The notes beneath the pieces were generated by a model, which was not told the origin of the DNA, ran no database searches, and was given only the letters and a program-made list of their open reading frames with translations. From Pseudomonas sp. Irchel 3E13 (lineage in GTDB: Bacteria; Pseudomonadota; Gammaproteobacteria; Pseudomonadales; Pseudomonadaceae): DNA of 64,000 bases. The stretch lies in the NCBI RefSeq assembly GCF_900187455.1, contig NZ_FYDX01000001.1:484960-548959 (forward strand), given 5' to 3'. Shown piece by piece: positions 24,570 to 33,484 of the stretch (positions within the stretch are counted from its first letter, which is position 1; every line of letters begins with the position of its first letter). Both the position numbers and the translations under genes were made by a program.

Positions 24570-25484
24570 TCACTTCCCGGTGCCCTGCCCGATCAGCACG
24601 CCCTCGACGGTCTGGCCGTAGAGGTTGACGCCATCATTGGCATGGAACTTGAGCCGGGTTTTCTCCACCGAACCCTCGACCAGACGCGGGTCCTGCGGGC
24701 GTTCATGCTTGTTGATGTAGGCCGCCACGTCCCAGGCCTGCTGATCGCTCAGGCTGCCCGGCTTGCCCAGCGGCATGTTGTACTTGATGAAGGATGCCGC
24801 CGTATTGATCCGGTGCATGCCTGCGCCCCAATTGTAGGAGTCTTTTCCCCACAAGGGCGGCATCACGTAGTCATTGGCGATTTTCTGCCCCTCACCCTGA
24901 TCGCCGTGGCAAATGGAACATTGCTCCTTGTAGAGCTTCTCGCCACGCGCGATGTCGTAGCCCTGGGCCGGCTGCGCCACATCCGGGTAGCCGCGGCCAG
25001 GAGGCTCGACACCGATCGGCGCCTTGGTCGACAGCCAGTACGAATACACCGACAACGCCGTGATCTCCTTGCTGTCAGCCGCGGGCGCCTTGCCGTTCAT
25101 GCTGAACTGGAAGCAGCCCTGGATGCGCTCGGCGTAGGTGTTGACCTTGTCGTTTTTCTTGCGATAGGCCGGGTACATCGGGTACGCGCCCCACAACGGT
25201 GCCGAGTGCGCCATGCGGCCCTGATCCAGGTGGCAGTTGCTGCACTTCATGCCATTGCCGACGTAGTCCGGGGCCAGGCGCTTGGTGTCAACGAACAGCG
25301 CATAACCGTCGCGGACCATCTTGCCGAAGGCGTTGTCAGGCAGTTCGCTTTGTGCGGGAGGAACGAAGAATGGCGTCTTGCTTGCCGCCGGCACTTTCAG
25401 TTGCGACTGGTCTTCCATGGCAACCTGCGCGGCATGAGCCGAACCCAGCGAGAGGGCCAGTGCGGAAAAAATGAATGCTTTCAT
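24570..25484 (-). CDS. tsdA: TsdA-like dihaem cytochrome c (thiosulfate dehydrogenase)
   Basis: 304 residues with a signal peptide (MKAFIFSALALSLGSAHAAQ). Two haem c sites are present, CSNCH in GMKCSNCHLDQG and CSICH in QCSICHGDQGEG. The stretch AERIQGCFQFSMNG holds a Cys at the place of the unusual axial Cys ligand of haem 1 in TsdA enzymes, which oxidise two thiosulfates to tetrathionate or do the reverse. Its start overlaps the stop of the cytochrome gene before it by four bases. The Cys ligand is the main support for TsdA over a generic dihaem cytochrome. Confidence 0.8.
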   Translation of the reverse strand: MKAFIFSALALSLGSAHAAQVAMEDQSQLKVPAASKTPFFVPPAQSELPDNAFGKMVRDGYALFVDTKRLAPDYVGNGMKCSNCHLDQGRMAHSAPLWGAYPMYPAYRKKNDKVNTYAERIQGCFQFSMNGKAPAADSKEITALSVYSYWLSTKAPIGVEPPGRGYPDVAQPAQGYDIARGEKLYKEQCSICHGDQGEGQKIANDYVMPPLWGKDSYNWGAGMHRINTAASFIKYNMPLGKPGSLSDQQAWDVAAYINKHERPQDPRLVEGSVEKTRLKFHANDGVNLYGQTVEGVLIGQGTGK

Positions 25485-26128
25485 GGCTTGACCCCCTGTC
25501 CGCCGGCGAAATAGTCGGCGATGGCCTTGATCTCTTCATCGGTCATGGCCTTGGCCACGCCGACCATCAACTGGTTGGGATCGTTGTGTCGGCTGCCGTC
25601 GCGCCAGGCGTTGAGCTGCGCGGTCAGGTAAGCCGCCGGCTGGTGTGACAGCGGCGGGAAGTGCTCGCCGACACCGACACCGCCCGGGCCATGGCATTGC
25701 ACGCAACCGGGGATCTGCCGGTCCCAGTCGCCGTACAGCGCCAGTTGTTCCACCGGGCTGCTGGCCATCTGCTGACGGCGCACCTCCGGTGTTGCCGGTG
25801 CCGGCATGGCCGCCAGGGACTTGCTCACGGCGGCGATTTCTTCGTCGGCGAGGGCCTTGGCCAGCGGTTCCATGATCGGGTTCTTGCGGGTGCCGTCGCG
25901 GAAGTCCTGCAACTGCTTGCTCAGGTAACCGGCCGGCAAGCCCGCCAATCGCGGAAAGCCGGCGGCTGCCATGCCCAGGCCATCCGGGCCGTGACAGCTC
26001 TGGCAGGCCATGGCAGCGGGGTTCTGGCCTCCTTGGGTAAAGACTTTCTGGCCCTGGTCGGCATGGGCTGCCGAGAGGGAAAACAACAACAGGCTACTGA
26101 TCAGGATTCGATCCAGTGGAATCATCAC
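25481..26128 (-). CDS. tsdB: TsdB-like dihaem cytochrome c (c4 type), electron acceptor of TsdA
   Basis: 215 residues with a signal peptide ending in AAHADQG. Two c4-type haem domains, CQSCHGPDGLG and CVQCHGPGGVGVGEHFP, each followed by the GFPRLAGLPAGYLSKQLQDFRDGTR-like helix typical of cytochrome c4. It is likely the redox partner that takes electrons from TsdA. It overlaps tsdA by four bases, so the two proteins should be made together in the periplasm. Confidence 0.8.
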   Translation of the reverse strand: MMIPLDRILISSLLLFSLSAAHADQGQKVFTQGGQNPAAMACQSCHGPDGLGMAAAGFPRLAGLPAGYLSKQLQDFRDGTRKNPIMEPLAKALADEEIAAVSKSLAAMPAPATPEVRRQQMASSPVEQLALYGDWDRQIPGCVQCHGPGGVGVGEHFPPLSHQPAAYLTAQLNAWRDGSRHNDPNQLMVGVAKAMTDEEIKAIADYFAGGQGVKP

Positions 26129-26178
26129 GGAGCTCCATCTTCTGGTTATATGCTTAGACTTAAAAAATATAAGCCTAT

Positions 26179-26195
26179 GGATAGTAGGTCTATCC
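26179..26195. promoter_or_regulatory. Inverted repeat upstream of tsdBA
   Basis: GGATAG (26179-26184), five bases, CTATCC (26190-26195). It lies about 50 bp before the tsdB start in an AT-rich stretch that probably contains the promoter. The binding protein is unknown. Confidence 0.35.
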
Positions 26196-26301
26196 TTTCG
26201 CCACTACAACGGCGAAATGCACCGAAAAGGAGCATCCAGCTCAGTGAATCGATTAATCACCAGGGATGAAAACGACCCGTTGAAGCGTGGGGTACAGGGA
26301 C

Positions 26302-26652
26302 TCAGCCAGAAATGCAGCGCGTCGCCGCGTTCTTTACATCGGAAAGGCGCAGGGGGAAGTTGTTCAAGCGCTCGTGCAGCTTGATGCCGCTGCCGCTGGA
26401 GCGTTCGCTGATGTCCAACACCGCCGCGGGCGATTCAGACAATTTCTGCGGCACGATCACCCGGATCGAATTCTTGTCGCGGGTCACTTGCAGCGGACCG
26501 CGGCTGTCCTTGAGCCTTTCCTGCACGCACAGCAGATAGTGCTCTGGCGACTTGCCGGAAATCACATCCAGGGTTTCAGGGCTCTGTTCCAACTCGGCCA
26601 CACTGGCACATCCGGTCAGCGTCAACGCCAAGGCAGGTACAAACCATTTCAT
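26302..26652 (-). CDS. Small lipoprotein of unknown function
   Basis: 116 residues from the ATG at 26652, which gives a proper lipoprotein signal MKWFVPALALTLTGCAS with lipobox LTGC; an upstream start at 26688 would bury it. The mature part has no recognised domain: it contains HYLLCVQERLKDSRGPLQVTR and a C-terminal Cys. It is divergent from the DUF1883 gene. Confidence 0.75.
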   Translation of the reverse strand: MKWFVPALALTLTGCASVAELEQSPETLDVISGKSPEHYLLCVQERLKDSRGPLQVTRDKNSIRVIVPQKLSESPAAVLDISERSSGSGIKLHERLNNFPLRLSDVKNAATRCISG

Positions 26653-26810
26653 TGAATCCCATCTCCCAAATAAAAACACTTCGACCACTATTAGGCCGTT
26701 TTGCTCCCTGCATTGACAGTTTTCTCATCAAGACTGTGATGAAGTCCTACATTCGGCTGACATCTGTTATCGTTTCGCACTGCCGAAATATCCCCTTGCG
26801 GAGCCGTAAC

Positions 26811-27113
26811 ATGAAATTCGTACACCAGCGCGAACACCTGAATGAAGACGATATTGTCGTCATCGAATGTTCCCAGCGCTGCAATATCCGTCTGATGAAC
26901 GACGCCAACTTTCGCAGTTTCAAGAATGGCGGCCGACACACCTATCATGGCGGCGCTTTCGACCATTTCCCGGCGAAAATCACGGTGCCAAGTACCGGTT
27001 TCTGGAATATCACCCTCGATACCGTCAGCCCTCGGGCAATTTCGGTAACGCGCAAACCGACGTTTACCTACAAGATCAAGTTCATTCGCCGCTCGTCGTC
27101 GCAACTGAGATAA
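26811..27113 (+). CDS. DUF1883 family protein
   Basis: 100 residues from the ATG at 26811 with GGAG at 26799-26802. The sequence MKFVHQREHLNEDDIVVIECS, CNIRLMNDANFRSFKNGG and YHGGAFDHFPAKITVPSTGFWNITLD matches the DUF1883 beta-rich fold. The role is unknown. It is followed after 5 bp by a 56-residue gene, likely in the same transcript. Confidence 0.82.
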   Translation: MKFVHQREHLNEDDIVVIECSQRCNIRLMNDANFRSFKNGGRHTYHGGAFDHFPAKITVPSTGFWNITLDTVSPRAISVTRKPTFTYKIKFIRRSSSQLR

Positions 27114-27118
27114 GTCCC

Positions 27119-27289
27119 ATGACCGCAACCATCAAATACGTCATCAAGTACAAGCTCGACGGCGAGCGCCGCTGGGACTTCGCCCAGTTGCCGGACAACT
27201 CGCAGGAACAGGCGCGGGAAGCGCTGCGCAAAATCCACGGCGACGACGCCGACAAGATCACCGAGATCCAGGTCAGCAAGGCACTCTGA
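27119..27289 (+). CDS. Small conserved-looking protein, 56 residues
   Basis: The ATG at 27119 is 5 bp after the DUF1883 stop. The product has a beta strand (TATIKYVIKYKLDG), then ERRWDFAQLPDNSQEQAREALRKIHGD and a second strand, suggesting a compact alpha-beta fold. No recognised family. Coupling with DUF1883 suggests a functional pair. Confidence 0.6.
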   Translation: MTATIKYVIKYKLDGERRWDFAQLPDNSQEQAREALRKIHGDDADKITEIQVSKAL

Positions 27290-27322
27290 GGCCCGCTGAT
27301 CGCAGAAGGGAGAGCACCGCTG

Positions 27323-28396
27323 ATGCGCCAATGGCCGGACCGCCGCATTGTTGATCTGCTCGGCATCGAGCTGCCGATCCTGCAAGCGCCCATGGCCGGT
27401 GCCACCGGTTCGGCCATGGCGATTGCCGTGAGCAATGCCGGTGGCCTGGGTGCCCTGCCGTGCGCCATGCTCAGCGCCGAGCAGATCCGCCAGGAGCTGG
27501 AGGCGTTCAGCCAGGCCAGCCGGGGTCCGATCAATGTGAACTTCTTCTGCCACACCCCGCCGCAAGCCGATGCCGAGAAGGCCGAGCGCTGGAAACAGGC
27601 GCTCAAGCCTTACTACGACGAAGTCGGCGCCGATTTCGAGGCGCCGACGCCGGTTTCCAGCCGCGCGCCCTTCGACGACACCGCCTGCGCGCTGGTCGAG
27701 CAGTTCAAGCCAGCGGTGGTCAGCTTTCACTTCGGCCTGCCCGAGCCGCGCCTGCTGGCGCGGGTCAAGGCCAGCGGCGCCAAGGTGTTGTCCAGCGCCA
27801 CCACCGTCGCCGAGGCGCTGTGGCTGGAGCAACACGGCTGCGACGCGATCATCGCCATGGGCTTCGAGGCCGGCGGCCATCGCGGGATGTTTCTCAGCGA
27901 TGACCTGAACAGCCAGGTCGGCACCCTGGCCCTCGTCCCGCAGATTGCCGACGCGGTGCGCCTGCCGGTGATCGCCGCCGGCGGGATCGGTGATGCCCGC
28001 GGGATCGCTGCGGCGTTCACCCTGGGCGCCTCGGCGGTGCAACTGGGCACTGCGTACCTGTTCTGCCCCGAGGCGAAGATTTCCCCGGCCCATCGCCGCG
28101 CGCTGCACACCGCGCGGGAAAGCGACACGGCGCTGACCAATCTGTTCACCGGTCGTCCGGCCCGTGGTATCAGCACGCGGATCATGCGCGAGCTGGGCCC
28201 GATCAGCGCCCTCGCCCCGGCCTTCCCCCTCGCAGGCGGTGCACTGGCGCCGATTCGCGCGATCAGCGAACCGCAAGGCAACAGCGACTTCAGTAACCTT
28301 TGGTCCGGTCAGGCGCTGCGTCTTGGCGTCGAACTGCCCGCCGAACAATTGACCCGCAAACTGGCGGACGAAGCTCTCGCATTGATTGGTCGCTAA
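27323..28396 (+). CDS. Nitronate monooxygenase-like flavoprotein
   Basis: 357 residues of the 2-nitropropane dioxygenase (FMN TIM-barrel) family. Motifs: DLLGIELPILQAPMAGATGS at the start, NFFCH, the VVSFHFGLP strand, the MGFEAGGHRGMF glycine loop, PVIAAGGIGDARGIAAAFTLGA for FMN phosphate binding and QLGTAYLF. The class I enzyme oxidises alkyl nitronates such as propionate 3-nitronate. AAGGGAGAGCACCGCTG precedes the ATG at 27323. Confidence 0.9.
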   Translation: MRQWPDRRIVDLLGIELPILQAPMAGATGSAMAIAVSNAGGLGALPCAMLSAEQIRQELEAFSQASRGPINVNFFCHTPPQADAEKAERWKQALKPYYDEVGADFEAPTPVSSRAPFDDTACALVEQFKPAVVSFHFGLPEPRLLARVKASGAKVLSSATTVAEALWLEQHGCDAIIAMGFEAGGHRGMFLSDDLNSQVGTLALVPQIADAVRLPVIAAGGIGDARGIAAAFTLGASAVQLGTAYLFCPEAKISPAHRRALHTARESDTALTNLFTGRPARGISTRIMRELGPISALAPAFPLAGGALAPIRAISEPQGNSDFSNLWSGQALRLGVELPAEQLTRKLADEALALIGR

Positions 28397-28420
28397 AAAC
28401 AGGACTTTCCGTATACAAGA

Positions 28421-29237
<817 letters not shown>

Positions 29238-29238
<1 letters not shown>

Positions 29239-29918
29239 TGCCACTGGACGCCAGCGACCTCGGCGCAATCTGGCTGACGCTCAAGCTGGCGTCGTTGACG
29301 ACCCTGATCCTGCTGCTGATCGGTACGCCGATCGCCTGGTGGCTGGCCCGCACCCGCTCCTGGCTGCGTGGCCCGGTGGGTGCGGTGGTGGCATTGCCGC
29401 TGGTGCTGCCGCCGACGGTGATCGGTTTCTACCTGCTGCTGACCCTCGGCCCTCACGGGCTGGTCGGCCAGACCACCGAGACCCTGGGCCTGGGCACGGT
29501 CGTATTCAGTTTCACCGGGCTGGTGATCGGCTCGGTGGTCTATTCCATGCCCTTTGTGGTGCAGCCGTTGCAGAACGCCTTCACCGCCATCGGCGACCGT
29601 CCGCTGGAAGTGGCCGCGACCCTGCGCGCCAGTCCGTGGGACACATTTTTCAGCGTGGTGCTGCCGCTGGCCAAGCCCGGCTTCATCACTGCCAGCATCC
29701 TCGGCTTCGCCCATACCGTCGGCGAATTCGGCGTGGTGCTGATGATTGGCGGCAACATTCCCGACAAGACCCGGGTGGTCTCGGTACAGATCTACGACCA
29801 CGTCGAAGCCATGGAATACGCCCAGGCCCATTGGCTGGCGGGGGCAATGTTGGTGTTCTCGTTTCTGGTGCTGTTGGCGCTGTATGGCAGCCGCGGCGGC
29901 AAATCGGCCTGGAGCTGA
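29238..29918 (+). CDS. modB: Molybdate ABC transporter permease
   Basis: 226 residues. The first membrane segment follows [49 protein letters not shown] is a ModB hallmark. The EAA loop is [29 protein letters not shown]. It starts on the last base of the modA stop and is directly followed by modC. Confidence 0.94.
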
Positions 29919-31019
29919 ATGATGGTTGCAATGATCCAAGCCCGGCTGAAAGTGGCCCGCGACGACTTCACCCTGGATGTCGACCTCAGCCTGCCAGGCC
30001 AGGGCGTCAGCGCGCTGTTCGGCGCCTCCGGCTCCGGCAAGACCACCTGCCTGCGTTGCCTGGCCGGGCTGGAGCGTGCCGAAGATGCCTACATCGAGGT
30101 CGGCGGCACGGTCTGGCAAGACTCCCGCAACAACGTCTTCGTCCCACCGCACCGACGCCCGATCGGCTACGTGTTCCAGGAAGCGAGCCTGTTCAGCCAC
30201 CTTTCGGTGCGCGACAACCTCGAGTTCGGCTGGCGCCGCATCGACCCGGCCACGCGGCGGATCAGCCTGCAACAGGCTTGCGACCTGCTGGGTATCGACC
30301 ACTTGCTGGCGCGCAAGCCCGATACCCTCTCCGGCGGCGAGCGCCAGCGTGTCGGCATCGCCCGGGCCTTGCTCACCAGCCCGCGGTTGCTGCTGATGGA
30401 CGAGCCGCTGGCGGCGCTCGATGCCCCACGCAAGCGCGAGATCCTGCCGTACCTGGAGCGCCTGCATGACGAGCTGCAGATTCCGCTGATTTACGTCAGC
30501 CATGCCCAGGAAGAAGTCGCCCGCCTCGCCGATCATCTGGTGCTGCTGGAACAGGGCAAGGTCCTGGCCAGCGGGCCGATCAACCAGACCCTCGCCCGCC
30601 TCGACCTGCCGCTGGCACAGGATGACGACGCCGGGGTGATCATCGAAGGCCGTACCGGCGCCTACGACGCCGCCTACCAACTCCTCGACCTGCACCTGCC
30701 CGACAGCCAACTGCGCCTGCGCATCCCGCACGCGCCGCTGCCGCCAGGGTCTTCATTGCGAATCAAGGTCCAGGCGCGCGACATTAGCCTGAGCCTCGCC
30801 GAAGACACCCAATCGAGCATCATCAATCGCCTGCCGGTGACCCTTCGCGCCCTCAGCCACCTCGGCAACCCGGCGCAGGTACTGGTCAGCCTGGACGCTG
30901 CAGGCCATCCGCTGCTGGCGCGGGTCACGCGGTTTTCCAGCGATCAGTTGGGGCTGCACGAAGGCCAGCAGTTGTGGGCGCAAATCAAGGGTGTGGCGTT
31001 GCTGGGTCACAGCGCCTGA
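29919..31019 (+). CDS. modC: Molybdate ABC transporter ATP-binding protein
   Basis: 366 residues. Walker A is [17 protein letters not shown], the signature is [13 protein letters not shown], Walker B is [13 protein letters not shown] and the H-loop YVSHAQEEV. The C-terminal third is a mop-type molybdate-binding domain ([25 protein letters not shown]). The first ATG directly abuts the modB stop; a second in-frame ATG four codons in is possible. Confidence 0.94.
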   Translation: MMVAMIQARLKVARDDFTLDVDLSLPGQGVSALFGASGSGKTTCLRCLAGLERAEDAYIEVGGTVWQDSRNNVFVPPHRRPIGYVFQEASLFSHLSVRDNLEFGWRRIDPATRRISLQQACDLLGIDHLLARKPDTLSGGERQRVGIARALLTSPRLLLMDEPLAALDAPRKREILPYLERLHDELQIPLIYVSHAQEEVARLADHLVLLEQGKVLASGPINQTLARLDLPLAQDDDAGVIIEGRTGAYDAAYQLLDLHLPDSQLRLRIPHAPLPPGSSLRIKVQARDISLSLAEDTQSSIINRLPVTLRALSHLGNPAQVLVSLDAAGHPLLARVTRFSSDQLGLHEGQQLWAQIKGVALLGHSA

Positions 31020-31381
31020 AAATGTTGCGGCGCTATTGCGGAGAAAGAGCGCCCAACAATCAAGAATCAATCTCATTTGTTGAACTTCTTAATAACCCCA
31101 CAAATTGAACGCTAAATGTCGAAAGTTTCTCTTTTTATAAGAGAAATTTCCCATATGCGTTCAACACCCCTATGCTTGCCGGGTGGAAAATCTCGCGTCG
31201 CGAAATTCCCACCTGCCCAGTCGACGCCCAACCTAAAAAAGACACTCGCAAATATTTTATTCGGGGAATTAATTTTCAACGAATGCGTCTTTAATGAAGG
31301 GAAAGAGGGAAGCGTCTCCCAGCGCCCCCGTCCTCTGTGGGTACCGCCTGCGAGGCATTTCAAGTTACCAAGGAGAAATAC
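31020..31381. promoter_or_regulatory. AT-rich structured region upstream of csrA
   Basis: This 362-bp gap has no convincing gene and is much richer in A and T than its surroundings. It contains nested inverted repeats: outer arms TTGAACGC (31105-31112) and GCGTTCAA (31157-31164) enclose inner arms TTTCTCTT (31126-31133) and AAGAGAAA (31139-31146). The promoter and leader of csrA must lie in the right part. Confidence 0.5.
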
Positions 31382-31579
31382 ATGCTGATACTCACCCGCA
31401 AGGTTGGCGAAAGCATCGTCATCGACGATGACATCAAAGTCACCATTCTAGGTGTCAAGGGGATGCAAGTGAGGATCGGCATCGATGCACCGAAACACGT
31501 TCAGGTGCACCGTGAAGAGATCTACAAACGCATTCAGGCCGGCAGCCCGGCGCCGGAAAAAGGAGAAGACCATTCATAA
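31382..31579 (+). CDS. csrA: CsrA/RsmE-family post-transcriptional regulator
   Basis: 65 residues. The RNA-contact residues of the family are conserved: Leu4, Arg6 and the C-terminal Val40 and Arg44 in [13 protein letters not shown]. The sequence is closer to RsmE-type paralogues ([11 protein letters not shown]) than to RsmA, so this is likely one of several CsrA copies. CsrA dimers bind GGA in mRNA leaders and block translation. The AAGGAGA ribosome site at 31370-31376 is itself a GGA motif, which would allow autoregulation. Confidence 0.93.
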   Translation: MLILTRKVGESIVIDDDIKVTILGVKGMQVRIGIDAPKHVQVHREEIYKRIQAGSPAPEKGEDHS

Positions 31580-31654
31580 GTTGTTTGCATGAATCGAGTC
31601 GCACGGATGCGCTTGGTCCCACCTCGCCGGACCTGCGGATTGAACTGAGGGGTT

Positions 31655-32023
31655 TCATCCCCCAGGTGGCCGGACGAGCCCCTGAACCATGTCAATCAGC
31701 GTTTCAGGATCGAAGGGTTTATCCAGCACACCGTCGAACAATTCGGGACTCTTGCGAGCGATATCGCTCTGTGCGCCACTCATGAGAATGATGGGCATGC
31801 CTTTGTATTGTGGGTCGGCGCGTAGTTTTCGGGCGAGTTCTTCGCCATTCATCACCGGCATCATCCAGTCTGTGATCAGCAGTTCGACCCGTGTTTTTTC
31901 CAGCACTTCGAGTGCCTTCGCACCGTTGGCGGCTTTCTCGACCTGAAAGCCCGCATCCTCCAGCACAAAGCCGAGGATGTCGGAAATGATGTATTCGTCG
32001 TCGACCACCAGAATTGTGCTCAT
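31655..32023 (-). CDS. Single-domain response regulator receiver (CheY-like)
   Basis: 122 residues consisting only of a receiver domain: acidic pair Asp8-Asp9 in LVVDDEY, phospho-acceptor Asp52 in LLITDWMMPVMNG, the switch Ser in ILMSGA and Lys in VLDKPFDPE. There is no output domain. It is third in a minus-strand operon after a PAS histidine kinase and a KaiC-like ATPase, with 18 bp to the latter, so it is probably the kinase's partner. Confidence 0.9.
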   Translation of the reverse strand: MSTILVVDDEYIISDILGFVLEDAGFQVEKAANGAKALEVLEKTRVELLITDWMMPVMNGEELARKLRADPQYKGMPIILMSGAQSDIARKSPELFDGVLDKPFDPETLIDMVQGLVRPPGG

Positions 32024-32041
32024 GATTTCAGACCGCGGCCC

Positions 32042-33484
32042 TCAGGACCGTTCCAGTGGCTGCGCCGTGCCGGACAGCACTGCGGTTGCCTCGTTGAACG
32101 CCTCATGCAGCTCCACCCCTCCTGCACCAATCACCACTTCCAATAGCGCCGGGTCGTAACGGCTGTCGCGCACTTTCAAGATCGACAGCACCCGCTTTAG
32201 CTCCGAGCCCAGCTCAACGAAGCGCATCAACAGCAGGTTGTCGACGATGCTCGACAGCTCCGGCGCCGGGGCGTTGATTTCCGAGCCGAAGATGTCGCGC
32301 ATTTCCCAGGTGGCCAGCACCGTCACGTCGCGGGCCCGCAGTTCGCCCATCAGGGCGCGGAAGAATTCGTTCAAGCGCTCCGGCCGGGTCGCCAGCCGGG
32401 CGAAGGCGCCAAGGTTATCGATCAGCACCCGCTTGATGCCCTGCTCGCTGACCTGGCGCAACAAGCGTGCACCGACATCGTCCAGCAGGCCCTCAGTGGT
32501 CGGCTGCCAGGCAATCTGCAAGGCGCCGTCACGCTCCATCGCCGCGAAGTCCAGGCCCAGGGCCGCCGCTTTCATCCGCAAGCGCGGCGCCGGCTCATAG
32601 AATCCGAAATGCAGCCCGGGCGCCTCTGGTGTGGCGGCGCCGAGAAAACTCAGCCCGAGCGAGGTCTTGCCGCTGCCCGACGGGCCCATTGCCAAGGTCA
32701 CCGAGCCTTGCGCCAGACCGCCAAGTAACAACCGGTCGAGGCACGCCACGCCGCTGCCGACACGCTTGAAGGTCTCGCTGCCCATACCTGAGGGGCGAGC
32801 GTACAGCGCTTCCAGCCGCGGATAGATCTGCAGGCCATCGCCAGTGATCTCGCACTCATGCAGCCCCGACAGCGCGCCACTGCCTCGGGTTTTTCGCAAT
32901 TGGATGCGGCGCACCGCACGGGCACCATGCAGGTCTTCACCCAGCTCGATCACGCCATCGACCATGGTGTGCTCGGGACTGTCGTCCTCCAGGTGGCTGC
33001 TGGTCAGCAACAGCAATGTGCAGCCGGCGAAGGCCGCGTGGGCCTGCAGCTCGGAGATGAATTTCTTGGTGTCGAGCACGGTCTCGGCCCGCGAGCGGGC
33101 GTTGAGCAGGCCATCGACGATCAATAACGAAGCGCCCTGGCGAGCAATCTCGCCGCGCAGCACGCGCACCACGGCTTCGAGGCCGTCCTGATCGAGGGTG
33201 TCGAAGGCACTGATGAACTGGATCTGGTCGCCGATCCTGGTCGCGTCGAAAAACGACAAGGTCGACAGGTACTGGAACAGCCGCTCGTGGGACTCGCTCA
33301 ACAAGGTCGCGACCAACACCCGGCCACCATGACGGACATGGTTGAACGCCAACTGGTTGGCCAGCACCGTCTTGCCGGAGCCGGGACGGCCCTGGACGAT
33401 ATAGGCAGAACCCGCGATCAGGCCGCCCTTGAGCAGGTCATCGAGGCCTCTGATACCTGTCGCTACACGCTGGAGCTGTTCCAC
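32042..33484 (-). CDS. KaiC-like double-domain RecA-fold ATPase
   Basis: About 480 residues from a GTG at 33484 that overlaps the kinase stop by 22 bp; a GGGGAGG site lies upstream. Two tandem KaiC/RecA domains are present. The first has GIRGLDDLLKGGLIAGSAYIVQ and Walker A GRPGSGKT (residues 32-39), with LLIVDGL as Walker B. The second has VACLDRLLLGGLAQGSVTLAM, Walker A GPSGSGKT (about 267-274) and VLIDNLGAFA. In cyanobacteria KaiC is the clock hexamer; in other bacteria such proteins without KaiA and KaiB are linked to signalling or stress. The adjacent kinase and receiver suggest a phosphorelay role. Confidence 0.88.
   Translation of the reverse strand: MEQLQRVATGIRGLDDLLKGGLIAGSAYIVQGRPGSGKTVLANQLAFNHVRHGGRVLVATLLSESHERLFQYLSTLSFFDATRIGDQIQFISAFDTLDQDGLEAVVRVLRGEIARQGASLLIVDGLLNARSRAETVLDTKKFISELQAHAAFAGCTLLLLTSSHLEDDSPEHTMVDGVIELGEDLHGARAVRRIQLRKTRGSGALSGLHECEITGDGLQIYPRLEALYARPSGMGSETFKRVGSGVACLDRLLLGGLAQGSVTLAMGPSGSGKTSLGLSFLGAATPEAPGLHFGFYEPAPRLRMKAAALGLDFAAMERDGALQIAWQPTTEGLLDDVGARLLRQVSEQGIKRVLIDNLGAFARLATRPERLNEFFRALMGELRARDVTVLATWEMRDIFGSEINAPAPELSSIVDNLLLMRFVELGSELKRVLSILKVRDSRYDPALLEVVIGAGGVELHEAFNEATAVLSGTAQPLERS

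Noticed and set aside
31116..31388. Plus-strand frame of 90 codons upstream of csrA
   Set aside because: Overlaps the csrA start and its ribosome site, has no own ribosome site, and covers the inverted repeats; considered non-coding.
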